DNA from: Achatina immaculata
Taxonomy: Eukaryota > Mollusca > Gastropoda > Stylommatophora > Achatinidae
Length of the DNA: 64,000 nucleotides
NCBI GenBank assembly: GCA_009760885.1
Contig: CM019716.1
Coordinates: forward strand, 11,602,438-11,666,437
Direction: 5' to 3'
Below, one piece after another: positions 54,590 to 64,000 of this stretch (its first letter is position 1; every line of letters starts with the position of its first letter). A model generated the notes under the pieces. It did no database searches. It was not told where the DNA came from and worked only from the letters and a program-made list of their open reading frames with translations. A program made the position numbers and the translations under genes.

Positions 54590-54722
54590 GTGATCCTTGG
54601 AAAAAAAGACGTTTTCCGAAATTGTAGATTGTTCTATGTTCTTCATTTATACGCCCTCACTTTACTTTCTGTCGGTGTTGTTACCCTCCAGCTCTCCTTA
54701 CTCTTTCTATCTTTCTGTAAAA
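54590..54722 (+). mobile_element. Dispersed terminal module (unit 2, plus), seed of the next array
   Basis: Copy of 52351-52483. Its end TTACTCTTTCTATCTTTCTG plus TAAAACTG is the first unit of the 53 bp array that follows. Confidence 0.6.
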
Positions 54723-55470
54723 CTGAACCATGCCCTCCCTCCTACTTTTCTTACTCTTTCTATCTTTCTGTAAAACTGAACCATGCCCTCCCTCCTACTT
54801 TTCTTACTCTTTCTATCTTTCTGTAAAACTGAACCATGCCCTCCCTCCTACTTTTCTTACTCTTTCTATCTTTCTGTAAAACTGAACCATGCCCTCCCTC
54901 CTACTTTTCTTACTCTTTCTATCTTTCTGTAAAACTGAACCATGCCCTCCCTCCTACTTTTCTTACTCTTTCTATCTTTCTGTAAAACTGAACCATGCCC
55001 TCCCTCCTACTTTTCTTACTCTTTCTATCTTTCTGTAAAACTGAACCATGCCCTCCCTCCTACTTTTCTACTCTTTCTATCTTTCTGTAAAACTGAACCA
55101 TGCCCTCCCTCCTACTTTTCTTACTCTTTCTATCTTTCTGTAAAACTGAACCATGCCCTCCCTCCTACTTTTCTTACTCTTTCTATCTTTCTGTAAAACT
55201 GAACCATGCCCTCCCTCCTACTTTTCTTACTCTTTCTATCTTTCTGTAAAACTGAACCATGCCCTCCCTCCTACTTTTCTTACTCTTTCCATCTTTCTGT
55301 AAAACTGAACCATGCTCTCCCTCCTACTTTCCTTACTCTTTCTATCTTTTCTGTAAAACTGAACCATGCCCTCCACTTTCCTTACTCTTTCTATCTTTCT
55401 GTAAAACTGAACCATGCCCTTCCTCCTACTTTCCTTACTCTTTCTCTCTTTCTGTAAAACCGAACCCCCC
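54723..55470. repeat. Minisatellite, 53 bp unit, about 14 copies
   Basis: Unit with CTGAACCATGCCCTCCCTCC, TACTTTTCTTACTCTTTC and TATCTTTCTGTAAAA. Left units are identical; the last four vary and one is shortened. It ends in a C-run at 55464-55481. Related single copies lie at 42900 and 51330 (minus). Confidence 0.97.
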
Positions 55471-55481
55471 CCCCCCCCCCC

Positions 55482-55746
55482 ATTCTACGTTATTACTTGT
55501 TAAAATAAGAGTCCCGTGGGCGTGGACCAGCTTACTATCATCAAAAACATCAAAGAGCTTTACCCAACATCTCGTACTACTGACTACTGCCAATCATAGA
55601 GACAGACACTTCCGCTCCGCCTCCTGTGGACCAATGTCCTTGGGGCAATGTTACAAGCGGATCATAAACTTTCAACTTTTCCAGCGTCAAGACAACCTTC
55701 CCAATCACAAGGCTCCGAGACGTTGACAGACTTTTCCCAGTACGAT
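55482..55746. other. Spacer, no gene recognised
   Basis: No family signature in the plus-strand frame. Confidence 0.45.
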
Positions 55747-55830
55747 CATTAGTGATGATGACAAAGTTCTAGATTAGTGATGATGACAAAGTTCTAGATT
55801 AGTGATAATGACATAGTTCTAGATTAAACA
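55747..55830. repeat. Three copies of ATTAGTGATGATGACAAAG
   Basis: 25-27 bp unit with TTCTAG at its end. Confidence 0.9.
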
Positions 55831-55879
55831 TGATCTTGACCTTATGGCCAAGCCTCAAATTAAACTTGATTTTGTTCTG

Positions 55880-56262
55880 TTCACAAGATTCTATATCTGA
55901 CATGATCTTATCCCAATAATCAAGTTCCACATTTGACATGATTTTATCCCAGTAATTAAATTTCACATTTGACATGATCTTATCCCAGTAATTAAGTTCC
56001 ACATTTGACATGATCTTATCCAAGTAATTAAGTTCCACATTTGATATGATCTTATCCAAGTAATTAAGTTCCACATTTGACATGATCTTATCCAAGTAAT
56101 TAAGTTCCACATTTGATATGATCTTATCCTAGTAATCAAGTTCCACATTTGATATGATCTTATCCTAGTAATCAAGTTCCACATTTGATATGATCTTATC
56201 CTAGTAATCAAATTCCACATTTGACATGATCTTATCTCAGTGATTAAGTTCCACATTTGACA
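55880..56262. repeat. Minisatellite, 36 bp unit, ten copies
   Basis: Unit with AAGTTCCACATTTGACATGA, TCTTATCC and AAGTAATT. Shares period and the core GACATGATCTTATCC with the array at 57218. Confidence 0.95.
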
Positions 56263-56317
56263 CGTTTCCATCTCGATCTCATGACTACTAGACTTCAAGG
56301 CTCAAGGCGAAGACAAA

Positions 56318-56482
56318 CACATTTTCTCAGTTTCTAAGTTTATCTTGTAACATGCGAGGTTTTTTATCATTTATAAATTTATCTTGTAACATGCAAGTTT
56401 TTTTTATCACTTATAAATTTATCTTGTAACATGCAAAGATTTTTTTATAATTTCTAAATTTATCTTGTAACATACAAGATTT
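56318..56482. repeat. About 43 bp unit, four copies
   Basis: Unit with TTTATCTTGTAACATGCAAG and TTTTTTATCATTTATAAA. Confidence 0.9.
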
Positions 56483-57217
56483 TATCCTTTACTAAGATCA
56501 CTTGACAATAAATGGACATAGAAGTAACTGCCCAGGATCGACCTGCACAACTGTTTGGGCATGAAAACAGCCAGTATTTGTAAAATGGCTGTCACTGCTG
56601 AATGCAAACTATTTTAAAAATGACTTTCCCCAACAATTTTTATTAGAAAGGAAAATGCCGCCCCTACACGACATTTCAGACTTGCTGCTGCATAGATCAT
56701 CAATAACTCCACCCCGCTGTCCCAAAATTGTCATAGTTTGACCTTTCCAACAACCAGACAATTATGTCGTCAGCACCAGATAAAATGGCTACGGCGGACA
56801 AAGCTGTATAAAAAGAATAATATCTCGCGTACCCGTCTCTGTGGACAAGCGGTGGTCCGAAACATATTACTTGTTGTCTTCGGAGCTTGGGTGATAGGAT
56901 CGCCTAGGCTTGTGGCTTCAAGGACACTAGTGTGTCCTCAAAGTAGGGGGGGGGGGTGGTTCATCACGACGGCTCTCATACTTTCTCACCTGGGTCCCGT
57001 TGCGTCTTTGAAAACTTCTTTTAGTTTTACAACGACGAACCAGCTCTGGTTGATTAAGTTCAGAGCAAAATTGAACAAAATAATGAATGTTCTGATTATT
57101 AATCTCTCTCTGACGGTCAGTATCTGCTGGACAAGATACAGTTGTTTCTAGGTCAACATCGGCCAGGTAAAGGCCCCTTTCTGTAGCCAAATTATTAGTC
57201 ATTTTGGAAGATCAAAT
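56483..57217. other. 0.73 kb without a recognised gene
   Basis: Separates two related 36 bp arrays. A G-run lies at 56946-56956. The open frames show no known family. Confidence 0.45.
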
Positions 57218-57775
57218 GTTAAACATGATTTTGTCCTGTTGTCCTGGCTACACATTGAACATGATCTTGTCCTGATGTCCTGGCTACACACTGAACATGA
57301 TCTTGTCCTGATGTCCTGGCTACACACTGAACATGATCTTGTCCTGATGTCCTGGCTACACACTGAACATGATCTTGTCCTGATGTCCTGGCTACACACT
57401 GAACATGATCTTGTCCTGATGTCCTTGCTACACACTGAGCATGATCTTGTCCTGATGTCCTTGCTACACACTGAACATGATCTTGTCCTGATGTCCTGGC
57501 TACACACTGAACATGATCTTGTCCTGATGTCCTGGCTACACACTGAACATGATCTTGTCCTGATGTCCTTGCTACACACTGAACATGATCTTGTCCTGAT
57601 GTCCTGGCTACACACTGAACATGATCTTGTCCTGATGTCCTTGCTACACACTGAACATGATCTTGTCCTGATGTCCTGGCTACACACTGAACATGATCTT
57701 GTCCTGATGTCCTGGCTACACATTGAACATGATCTTGTCCTGATGTCCTGGCTACACATTGAACATGATCTTATC
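57218..57775. repeat. Minisatellite, 36 bp unit, about 15 copies
   Basis: Unit with TGAACATGATCTTGTCCTGA and TGTCCTGGCTACACAC, with GGCT/TGCT variants. Frames of over 180 codons on both strands are repeat artefacts (36 is a codon multiple). Confidence 0.97.
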
Positions 57776-58805
57776 TCTTGTTAGACAAACCCTTCAGCAA
57801 TAAAAAGTCTTACTTCACTGTCCATATCTTGTATGAGGAACTGTAACTGAAAGAAATATTCGGTGAAATCTAAATCAGCAAAGTAAAGAATTTTATAAAG
57901 GAGTCTGACTTTCTAGAGAACAAGGTACCTAGAGTTTGGGTCAGTGATGAATGGAATACCTGTGTGTACATATTTTTGAAGGATTCCGAACTGGACAGTG
58001 GAAAAGTAAGTGTCTAGTCTTTGAAGTCAGTGACATCGCGGCTGTGGTCCATATTTAGCTACAGTTGGTGTTTTTCTCGAATGTTCTCACACCAGTTAGA
58101 GAAAGGAGTCGGGTGTTTAGACTGTACCTTGTGGAAGTGACTGGAACATTCTGAACCCAATAGAAAGATGTAACTGTTAATGTCATCGTGACTTATCATC
58201 ATCATGTGTCATCTCCCAAAGTTTCCTATTTGTTGTACAGTTGATTTGCATTTTTGCTTTTGTTTCTTCTTTCATTGTAAACCTGATCTTGCTTACTTCT
58301 GTCCATCTTATTACCCACTCGTCTGTACCAAAGTTTTCTTCTTCATTTTTTCCCTTTGAACTATTCTTGTCAGGTATAACTTTCATTACATTATAGCATT
58401 ATGTCCCTTATTATGACGAGAATACTTCACTTATTTGGTTATGTTTTTCATTGTTTTTCTTCTCTGTACCTGTTTTTTTTTATTACTTCTCTGTCTGTAT
58501 TCTCTTCTGACCTCAGCATGCACCCCACACCCCAACACCCCATAAATCTGCCCTTCTCCGGAGGTGCTTTTAAACAGACAGAACAAAATGTCCTGGAGCG
58601 TCCAAGTTTTAGAACCGTTAATGGAATGTGTCATGGCAGACAGCAACGTCAGCTATGGGAATCTTGTCCAGAGTATACGGTTATTTCCCTTAGAACGTGT
58701 TGGTTCTTACAGACATTTTGTTTTGTCAGAAGATTAGAAGCGCAGTCTGCTCCACGGGAGGTAGATCCGTTGTCTGAATCAGTAGGTCTCAAGTTCTTAG
58801 CTTAG
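57776..58805. other. 1 kb without a recognised gene
   Basis: No exon supported. GCTTAGAACATG at 58799 leads into the next array. Confidence 0.45.
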
Positions 58806-59285
58806 AACATGTACTGTGACTTGCACACAGCAATCAAGTGTACTGTTGCTTGCACATAGCAATTAAATGTACTATGACTTGCACACAGCAATCAAGTGTA
58901 CTGTTGCTTGCACATAGCAATCAAATGTACTATGACTTGCACACAGCAATCAAGTGTACTGTGACTTCCACACAGCAATCAAGTGTACTGTTGCTTGCTC
59001 ACAGCAATCAAATGTATTGTGACTTGCACACAGCAATCAAGTGTATTGTGACTTGTACACAGCAATCAAGTGTATTGTGACTTGCACACAGCAATCAAGT
59101 GTATTGTGACTTGTACAGAGCAATCAAATGTACTGTAACTTCCACACAGCAATCAAGTGTACTGTGACTTGCACACAGCAATCAAATGTACTGTGGCTAC
59201 AGCAATAAAATGTAATGTGACTTGCACACAGCAATAAAATGTACTATGACTTGCACAGAGCAATAAAATATACTGTGAATTGAAA
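58806..59285. repeat. Minisatellite, 29 bp unit, about 16 copies
   Basis: Unit with ACAGCAATCAAGTGTACTGT and GACTTGCAC. Two forms (ATCAAGTG with TGTTGC; ATCAAATG with TATGAC) alternate at the left, giving 58 bp dimers. Confidence 0.95.
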
Positions 59286-59555
59286 ACAGAAATTTGTGGA
59301 TTTTAATCTAGCAGAAAGAAAATAAACAGAAACAAGCTGACACAAAAAGTAAGCACAACAGACTCTAACCAGCTCCTTAAAAACGACCAGGACAAGCAGT
59401 TACCCAGATCACTGAAAGGTACAGACATCTTTACTCTGCTGGAATCTGTTGTGTAAGTCCCCGTATTTACTTTATCTGTCGGGACACTAGAGGGTGGGGG
59501 AGCCAAACTTCCTTCCCCAGTCCCAGGGAAAGCTAGATCCTCTTATTTATAGCTG
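59286..59555. other. Spacer, no gene
   Basis: Nothing recognised. Confidence 0.5.
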
Positions 59556-59640
59556 GATGACTCAAGCAGGATTCGACTCACGGACATTTGTCATGAAAGA
59601 CGAGTGCACTAAGCTCTTCGCTATCTGGGAAGCCACACAG
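59556..59640 (-). mobile_element. tRNA-related SINE head
   Basis: The minus strand reads TAGCGAAGAGCTTAGTGCAC (A-box side) and, about 40 nt on, GTGAGTCGAATCCTGC (B-box like, GGTTCGAATCC type with changes). Followed by TTGAGTCATCC. The spacing fits a tRNA-derived SINE. Not a functional tRNA. Confidence 0.5.
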
Positions 59641-59684
59641 AGCTCTGCCTCCACATCCTACACAACATCTGCTTCTCACTGATT

Positions 59685-60322
59685 CATGGACAACACGTGT
59701 TCCCCGCTGTCTCCCAGTCAGCACTTGCTCCCCACGGACTCCTGGACAACATGTGCTCCCCACTGACTCCTGGACAACATGTGCTCACCACTGTCTCCTG
59801 GACAACACGTGTTCCTCACTGACTCCTAGACAACATGTGCTCCCCACCGACTCCTGGACAACACGTGCTCCCCACTGACTCCCTTGACAACATGTGTTCC
59901 CACTGTCTCCTGGACAACCAGTGCTCCCCGCTGTCTCCCGGACAGCACGTGCTCCCCAATGTCTCCCGGACATGTGCTTCTCACTGACTTCTGGACAACA
60001 CCTGCTCCTTACTGACTCCTGGACACCACCTGCTCCTTACTGACTCCTGGACAACACTTGGTCCTTACTGACTCCTGGACAACACCTGTTCCCCACTGAC
60101 TCCTGAACAACACATGCCCCACTGACTCCTGAACAACACCTGCTCCTTACTGACTCCTGAACGTCTACTCCCCATTGACTCCTGAAAAACATCTTCTCCC
60201 CACTGACTCCTGAACAACATCTGCTCCCCAGTGACTCCTGAACAATATGTAATCCCCGCTGTTTCCTGAACAACACCTGCTCCCCCACTGACTCCTGAAC
60301 AACCCCTACTTCCCGCTGTCTT
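59685..60322. repeat. Minisatellite, 27-28 bp unit, about 23 copies
   Basis: Unit with GACTCCTGGACAACACGTG and CTCCCCACT. Left units carry GGACAACA; right ones GAACAACACCTG. Several length variants. Confidence 0.94.
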
Positions 60323-60665
60323 GTCTACATGACCTACTACAAGTCATAATCTGAAATACTGACGATATTTCGTTAACCTGTGTTGACAGAATATTGTACT
60401 GCTATGATAATGATAGTAATGATAATGATAATAATGAAAATCCTGCATGATAGCTTCGAAAAATGCAGAAACTGACTATTGTGGAACTTGACAACTATCA
60501 TTTTATAATAATATAGGGTTGTGATTTAATGAGTGAAGTATTCTCCGGTTAATACTGTCTTATAATTCTGCCAGTTGAATCGTTGATATTGCTGGACTTT
60601 GAATGATGGCGACTGTCACGTACAAGTATAGAAGAACGTTTGACCCTTTAAATGTTATCAACCTA
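60323..60665. other. AT-rich spacer
   Basis: (AATGAT)n tract at 60405-60440. Confidence 0.5.
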
Positions 60666-61132
60666 AGGCACTTTCATACAGCACTGTTAACACGTTGTGC
60701 CCGTGACAACTAAGACACTTTCATACAGCATTGTTAACACGTTGTGACCGTGACAACTAAGACACTTTCATACAGCATTGTTAACACCTTGTGCCCGTGA
60801 CAACTAAGGCACTTTCATACAGCATTGTTAACACGTTGTGACCGCGACAACTAAGGCACTTTCATACAGCATTGTTAACACGTTGTGCCAGCGACAACTA
60901 AGACACTTTCATACAGCATTGTTAACACGTTGTGCCAGCGACAACTAAGACACTTTCATACAGCATTGTTAACACCTTGTGCCCGTGACAACTAAGGCAC
61001 TTTCATACAGCATTGTTAACACGTTGTGCCCGCGACAACTAAGACACTTTCATACAGCATTGTTAACACGTTGTGCCCGCGACAACTAAGACACTTTCAT
61101 ACAGCACTGTTAACACGTGACCGCGACAACTC
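60666..61132. repeat. Minisatellite, 47 bp unit, ten copies
   Basis: Unit with CTAAGACACTTTCATACAGC, ATTGTTAACACGTTGTG and CCCGCGACAA. GTTAAC is in every unit. Confidence 0.96.
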
Positions 61133-62227
61133 GCCGAACGAAATTCACAAGTGTCACACTGAGACATCTCCGAAAGCATTTTATACGAAGTTCCAAAACT
61201 ATCAAATCTTCTGCATTTCTCCCACAGTAACTAATAATCACTTTCTAACTTGAAATGTTATCTTCTGTCTGTCCTAAACTATTTCTGATTCTAAACTGCT
61301 TCTCTATCGCCTGAGTATCTATTATCTGTCTTATGATATATATATATATATATATAAAACTTTTCTATCTCTTTCTCAAAATTGCATGCCTGTCTTAAAC
61401 AAGTATATCGTACGTCAGTGTTCCACTTGGAAACACCTCTAGATCTTTCTACTGGTCGGCTGGTTGACTACATACTGATTTTTACTTTCGAATAAGTCGG
61501 CCCACTCCCTTTGGTTATCTTTATGGTCCGCTGGACTATTTATGTGTACAAACTGCGTCCTAAGATTAGTAAATATGCCTCACCTGTCAGTAAATCTGTT
61601 GCGTCAAATCCGTCTAATCATTTTCCTCGCGTGAGTAAACACTTTTTATTCGGTATCAGGTTCTGCGATACATGGGGAGATTATTAGTCCACTTCTGTTC
61701 ACACAGTGTCCGCCTGTTTGTCTGTCTCCGTATGCAATATTGTTATCTGAGTAAATCGTTCTAGTTCGTATTCTTATTCATTATCAGCGTCTAGTATTTC
61801 TAAGTATCTACTTAATTCTGTCGTAATACTGTTACTATCGTGGGAGTGTTCCTTTCCCACAGGTTCTCAGTTTTTCATATTTTCTTACCTAATTTCTACT
61901 TATCAACAATAATAAAAATTATAATAAAATGCTAATAGTAATAATAATAACAACATTAATAATTATAATAATAACATTAATAATAATGATATCATAATAT
62001 AAACGGCTATAATAATTCTACAATTATAATTTATAAGGCGATGGATTACAACTTAGCTTAACAAACTATGGCCGCACCAACATTGAATTTGCATAATTAA
62101 TCACAAGAACCTCAGACAAAGTTTACCACACAAGACAGTGTTTATCTCCTGCTTTCACTTTTTCAGCCCACAGGTATGCTGTAGTCTTGCAAAACCAATC
62201 TCTAGGGACAGTGAAATAAATGAGACA
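61133..62227. other. 1.1 kb AT-rich sequence without a gene
   Basis: (TA)n at 61338-61356 and an (AAT)/(AATAAT) stretch at 61905-62000. No recognised coding region. Confidence 0.5.
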
Positions 62228-62835
62228 TCGTACAGGTAACCACAGATCATTCACAGATCTCACAGTACAGGTAACCACAGATCATTCATAGATCTCACAG
62301 TACAGGTAACCACAGATCGTTTACAGATCTCACAGTACAGTTAACCACAGATCGTTCACAGATCTCACAATGCAAGTAACCACAGATCATTCACAGATTT
62401 CACAGTACAGGTAACCACAGATTATTTACAGATATCACAGTAGAGGTAACCACAGATTATTCACAGATATCACAGTAGATGTAACCACAGATCATTCACA
62501 GATCTCACAATACAGGTAACCACAGATCATTCACAGATTTCACAGTACAGGTAACCATAGATTATTCACAGATATCACAGTACAGGTAACCACAGATCAT
62601 CCAAAAATCTCACAATACAGGTACCCACAGATCATTCACATATCTCACATTACAGGTATCCACAGATCATTCACATATCTCACATTACAGGTAACCACAG
62701 ATCATTCACATATCTCACATTACAGGTAACCACAGATCATTCACATATCTCACATTACAGGTAACCACAGATCATTCACATATCTCACATTACAGGTAAC
62801 CACAGATCATTAAAAACTCTCACAATACAGGTTCA
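62228..62835. repeat. Minisatellite, 35 bp unit, about 17 copies
   Basis: Unit with ACAGGTAACCACAGATCATT and CACAGATCTCACAGT. Right units have CACATATCTCACATT. Confidence 0.96.
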
Positions 62836-63124
62836 GAACTGAACTTGAAAAGAAAGAAGCAAGAATATACGAACACAGAGAAATATACTGACCCACGATA
62901 TATGTACAACGTATATTTTTTCTATTTTCTTTGAACTAGGAAATGAAGGTAGAAGATAATCTCACATTCTTTGGGACTAAAAGTTCTGTAAAGAGAATAT
63001 CTGACTTCTGGATATAACAACTTTCAAATAGTGGATGTCTGGCTTTTGGATATAACAACTTCCAGGAAACACAGCAAAATGACAACATCGCCAAAATCTC
63101 CCGGAAGACAAAATTCAACACCCA
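62836..63124. other. Spacer with a short TGGATATAACAACTTTC repeat
   Basis: Two copies at 63013 and 63048. No gene. Confidence 0.5.
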
Positions 63125-63340
63125 GAATACAGGTATGATCTAATTTTGTTTTGTTTTGTGTGACAGAATAGATGTATGTTCTATTTGTGTCTGTTTTGTG
63201 TGACATAATACAGGTATGTTCTATTTTGTCTTATTTTGTGTGACAAAATACAGGCATGTTCTATCTTTGTTTTGTTTTGTGTGACAGAATACAGGTCTGC
63301 TGTGTGTGTCTTTCTTTCATGTGATAAAATGCAGGTACAC
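63125..63340. repeat. Minisatellite, about 50 bp unit, four to five copies
   Basis: Unit with ACAGGTATGTTCTATTTTG and TTTTGTGTGACAAAAT. Confidence 0.9.
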
Positions 63341-63414
63341 CTAGGGTTGTCAGATTCTGTAAATAAAAAATCGGAACATTTCTCTCGGACTGAAAAAAAA
63401 GATATGTTATTCTA

Positions 63415-63492
63415 TTATCATCACTAATTTCTTATATCATCACTAATTTCTTATATCATCACTAATTTCTTATATTATCACTAATTTCTAAT
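63415..63492. repeat. 19 bp minisatellite, left block
   Basis: ATCATCACTAATTTCTTAT units. They continue at 63655 beyond an inserted element. Confidence 0.94.
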
Positions 63493-63650
63493 AAAAAAGG
63501 TAAAGTTCCCGTTTCCATGCCATTAAGACATACTGGGAAATAAAGTGTTAGGCTCGTATTTTCCTGACCTTCGGCACATGAAAGTGTGATGTGGTCAGTA
63601 TCACGCCTGGCCACTTTACCTTCCCAGGTTTCTCTGCTACCCATTAATAC
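63493..63650 (-). mobile_element. SINE-like element without internal array
   Basis: The minus strand reads AATGGGTAGCAGAGAAACC, GGCGTGATACTGACC, ACATCACACTTTCATGTGCC and AATGGCATGGAAACGGG, then a T-rich end. It is collinear with 23345-23675 but has a single copy of the segment that is repeated 13 times there. It lies inside the 19 bp array. Confidence 0.82.
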
Positions 63651-63654
63651 TTGT

Positions 63655-63785
63655 GATTACCAATTTCTAATATCATCACTAATTTCTAATATCATCACTA
63701 ATTTCTAATATCATCACTAATTTCTAATATCATCACTAATTTCTGATATCATCACTAATTTCTAATATCATCACTAATTATTATT
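63655..63785. repeat. 19 bp minisatellite, right block
   Basis: ATCATCACTAATTTCTAAT units, seven copies. Confidence 0.94.
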
Positions 63786-63884
63786 AAAGAAGAGCTCTAC
63801 AATTCGTATTTGCTTTATCGCAACATAACGCTGTGCGTTTCCATTTATCAATTTTCTTTTCCTCTAACACAGTAGCACAGAAGC
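63786..63884. other. Short spacer
   Basis: Nothing recognised. Confidence 0.5.
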
Positions 63885-64000
63885 TGGTTATTTCAGAAGC
63901 AGTGTCACTTCTTAAATAACCCAGTCAGAAGCAGTGTCACTTCTTAAATAACCCAGTCAGAAGCAGTGTCACTTCTTAAAGAACCCACTCAGAAGCAGTG
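63885..64000. repeat. Minisatellite, 32 bp unit, cut by the window end
   Basis: At least four copies of AGAAGCAGTGTCACTTCTTA plus AATAACCCAGTC. It continues past 64000. Confidence 0.95.

Larger units (their letters stand above)
50242..54722. repeat. 2.24 kb tandem duplication
   Basis: 50242-52483 and 52484-54722. Offset is 2,242 bp at the left and 2,239 at the right owing to three one-base differences in homopolymers (G5/G4, T5/T4, A9/A8). One substitution was seen (CAATATC against CAAGATC). The junction is AAAACTG joined to TAATCCTGG. Confidence 0.96.

Noticed and set aside
57199..57784. Overlapping frames of about 185 codons with a 12-residue repeat on both strands
   Set aside because: Artefact of the 36 bp array; no start context, signal peptide or non-repeat domain.

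Overview
The window looks like intergenic DNA of an animal nuclear genome. It contains non-LTR retrotransposon fragments, two mariner transposons, a Penelope-like element with a GIY-YIG endonuclease, tRNA-derived SINE heads, and a very high density of minisatellites. There are no operons, ribosome binding sites or closely packed genes, so it is not prokaryotic. A lophotrochozoan host such as a gastropod mollusc would fit the combination of Penelope, mariner, SINEs and dense minisatellites, but this is a low-confidence inference. I found no convincing host protein-coding exon. Most long open frames come from short tandem repeats whose period leaves several frames open.

Layout. 0.7-3.0 kb: a 22-23 bp minisatellite interrupted by two insertions, a 5'-truncated LINE with a (GA)n tail and a 1.4 kb composite element. 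3.3-14.6 kb: successive unrelated minisatellites (41, 20, 23, 26 bp units and others), compound microsatellites and a 0.5 kb polypurine tract. 14.7-16.0 kb: a mariner with both ends whose middle is replaced by a LINE segment. 17.6-18.4 kb: LINE reverse transcriptase and RNase H remnants. 19.5 kb: tRNA-derived SINE. 19.7-27.8 kb: more minisatellites, including one that grew inside a SINE-like element and a telomere-like G-rich tract. 28.5-31.6 kb: a decayed Penelope-like element whose 3' half is duplicated head-to-tail, with a hammerhead-like core downstream. 31.7-37 kb: minisatellites (34 and 44 bp units) and a foldback. 37.4-41.1 kb: a two-copy block of about 2 kb built from three kinds of array. 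41.3-42.9 kb: a 54 bp array with 108 bp dimer order. 42.9-49.7 kb: a LINE split by a mariner, which is itself split by an insertion, plus two large tandem duplications (1,487 and 1,510 bp). 50.2-54.7 kb: a 2.24 kb tandem duplication carrying a well-preserved LINE reverse-transcriptase C terminus. 54.7-64 kb: more minisatellites (53, 36, 36, 29, 28, 47, 35, 19 and 32 bp).

By my count roughly 23 kb (about a third) is micro- or minisatellite and over 12 kb more lies in large tandem duplications. All mobile elements seen appear inactive: stop codons, frameshifts, changed catalytic residues or truncation. The interest lies in how they interact. Transposon ends carry simple-repeat tails, some arrays can be traced to a transposon segment, and two duplication breakpoints fall at the same pyrimidine-rich motif.
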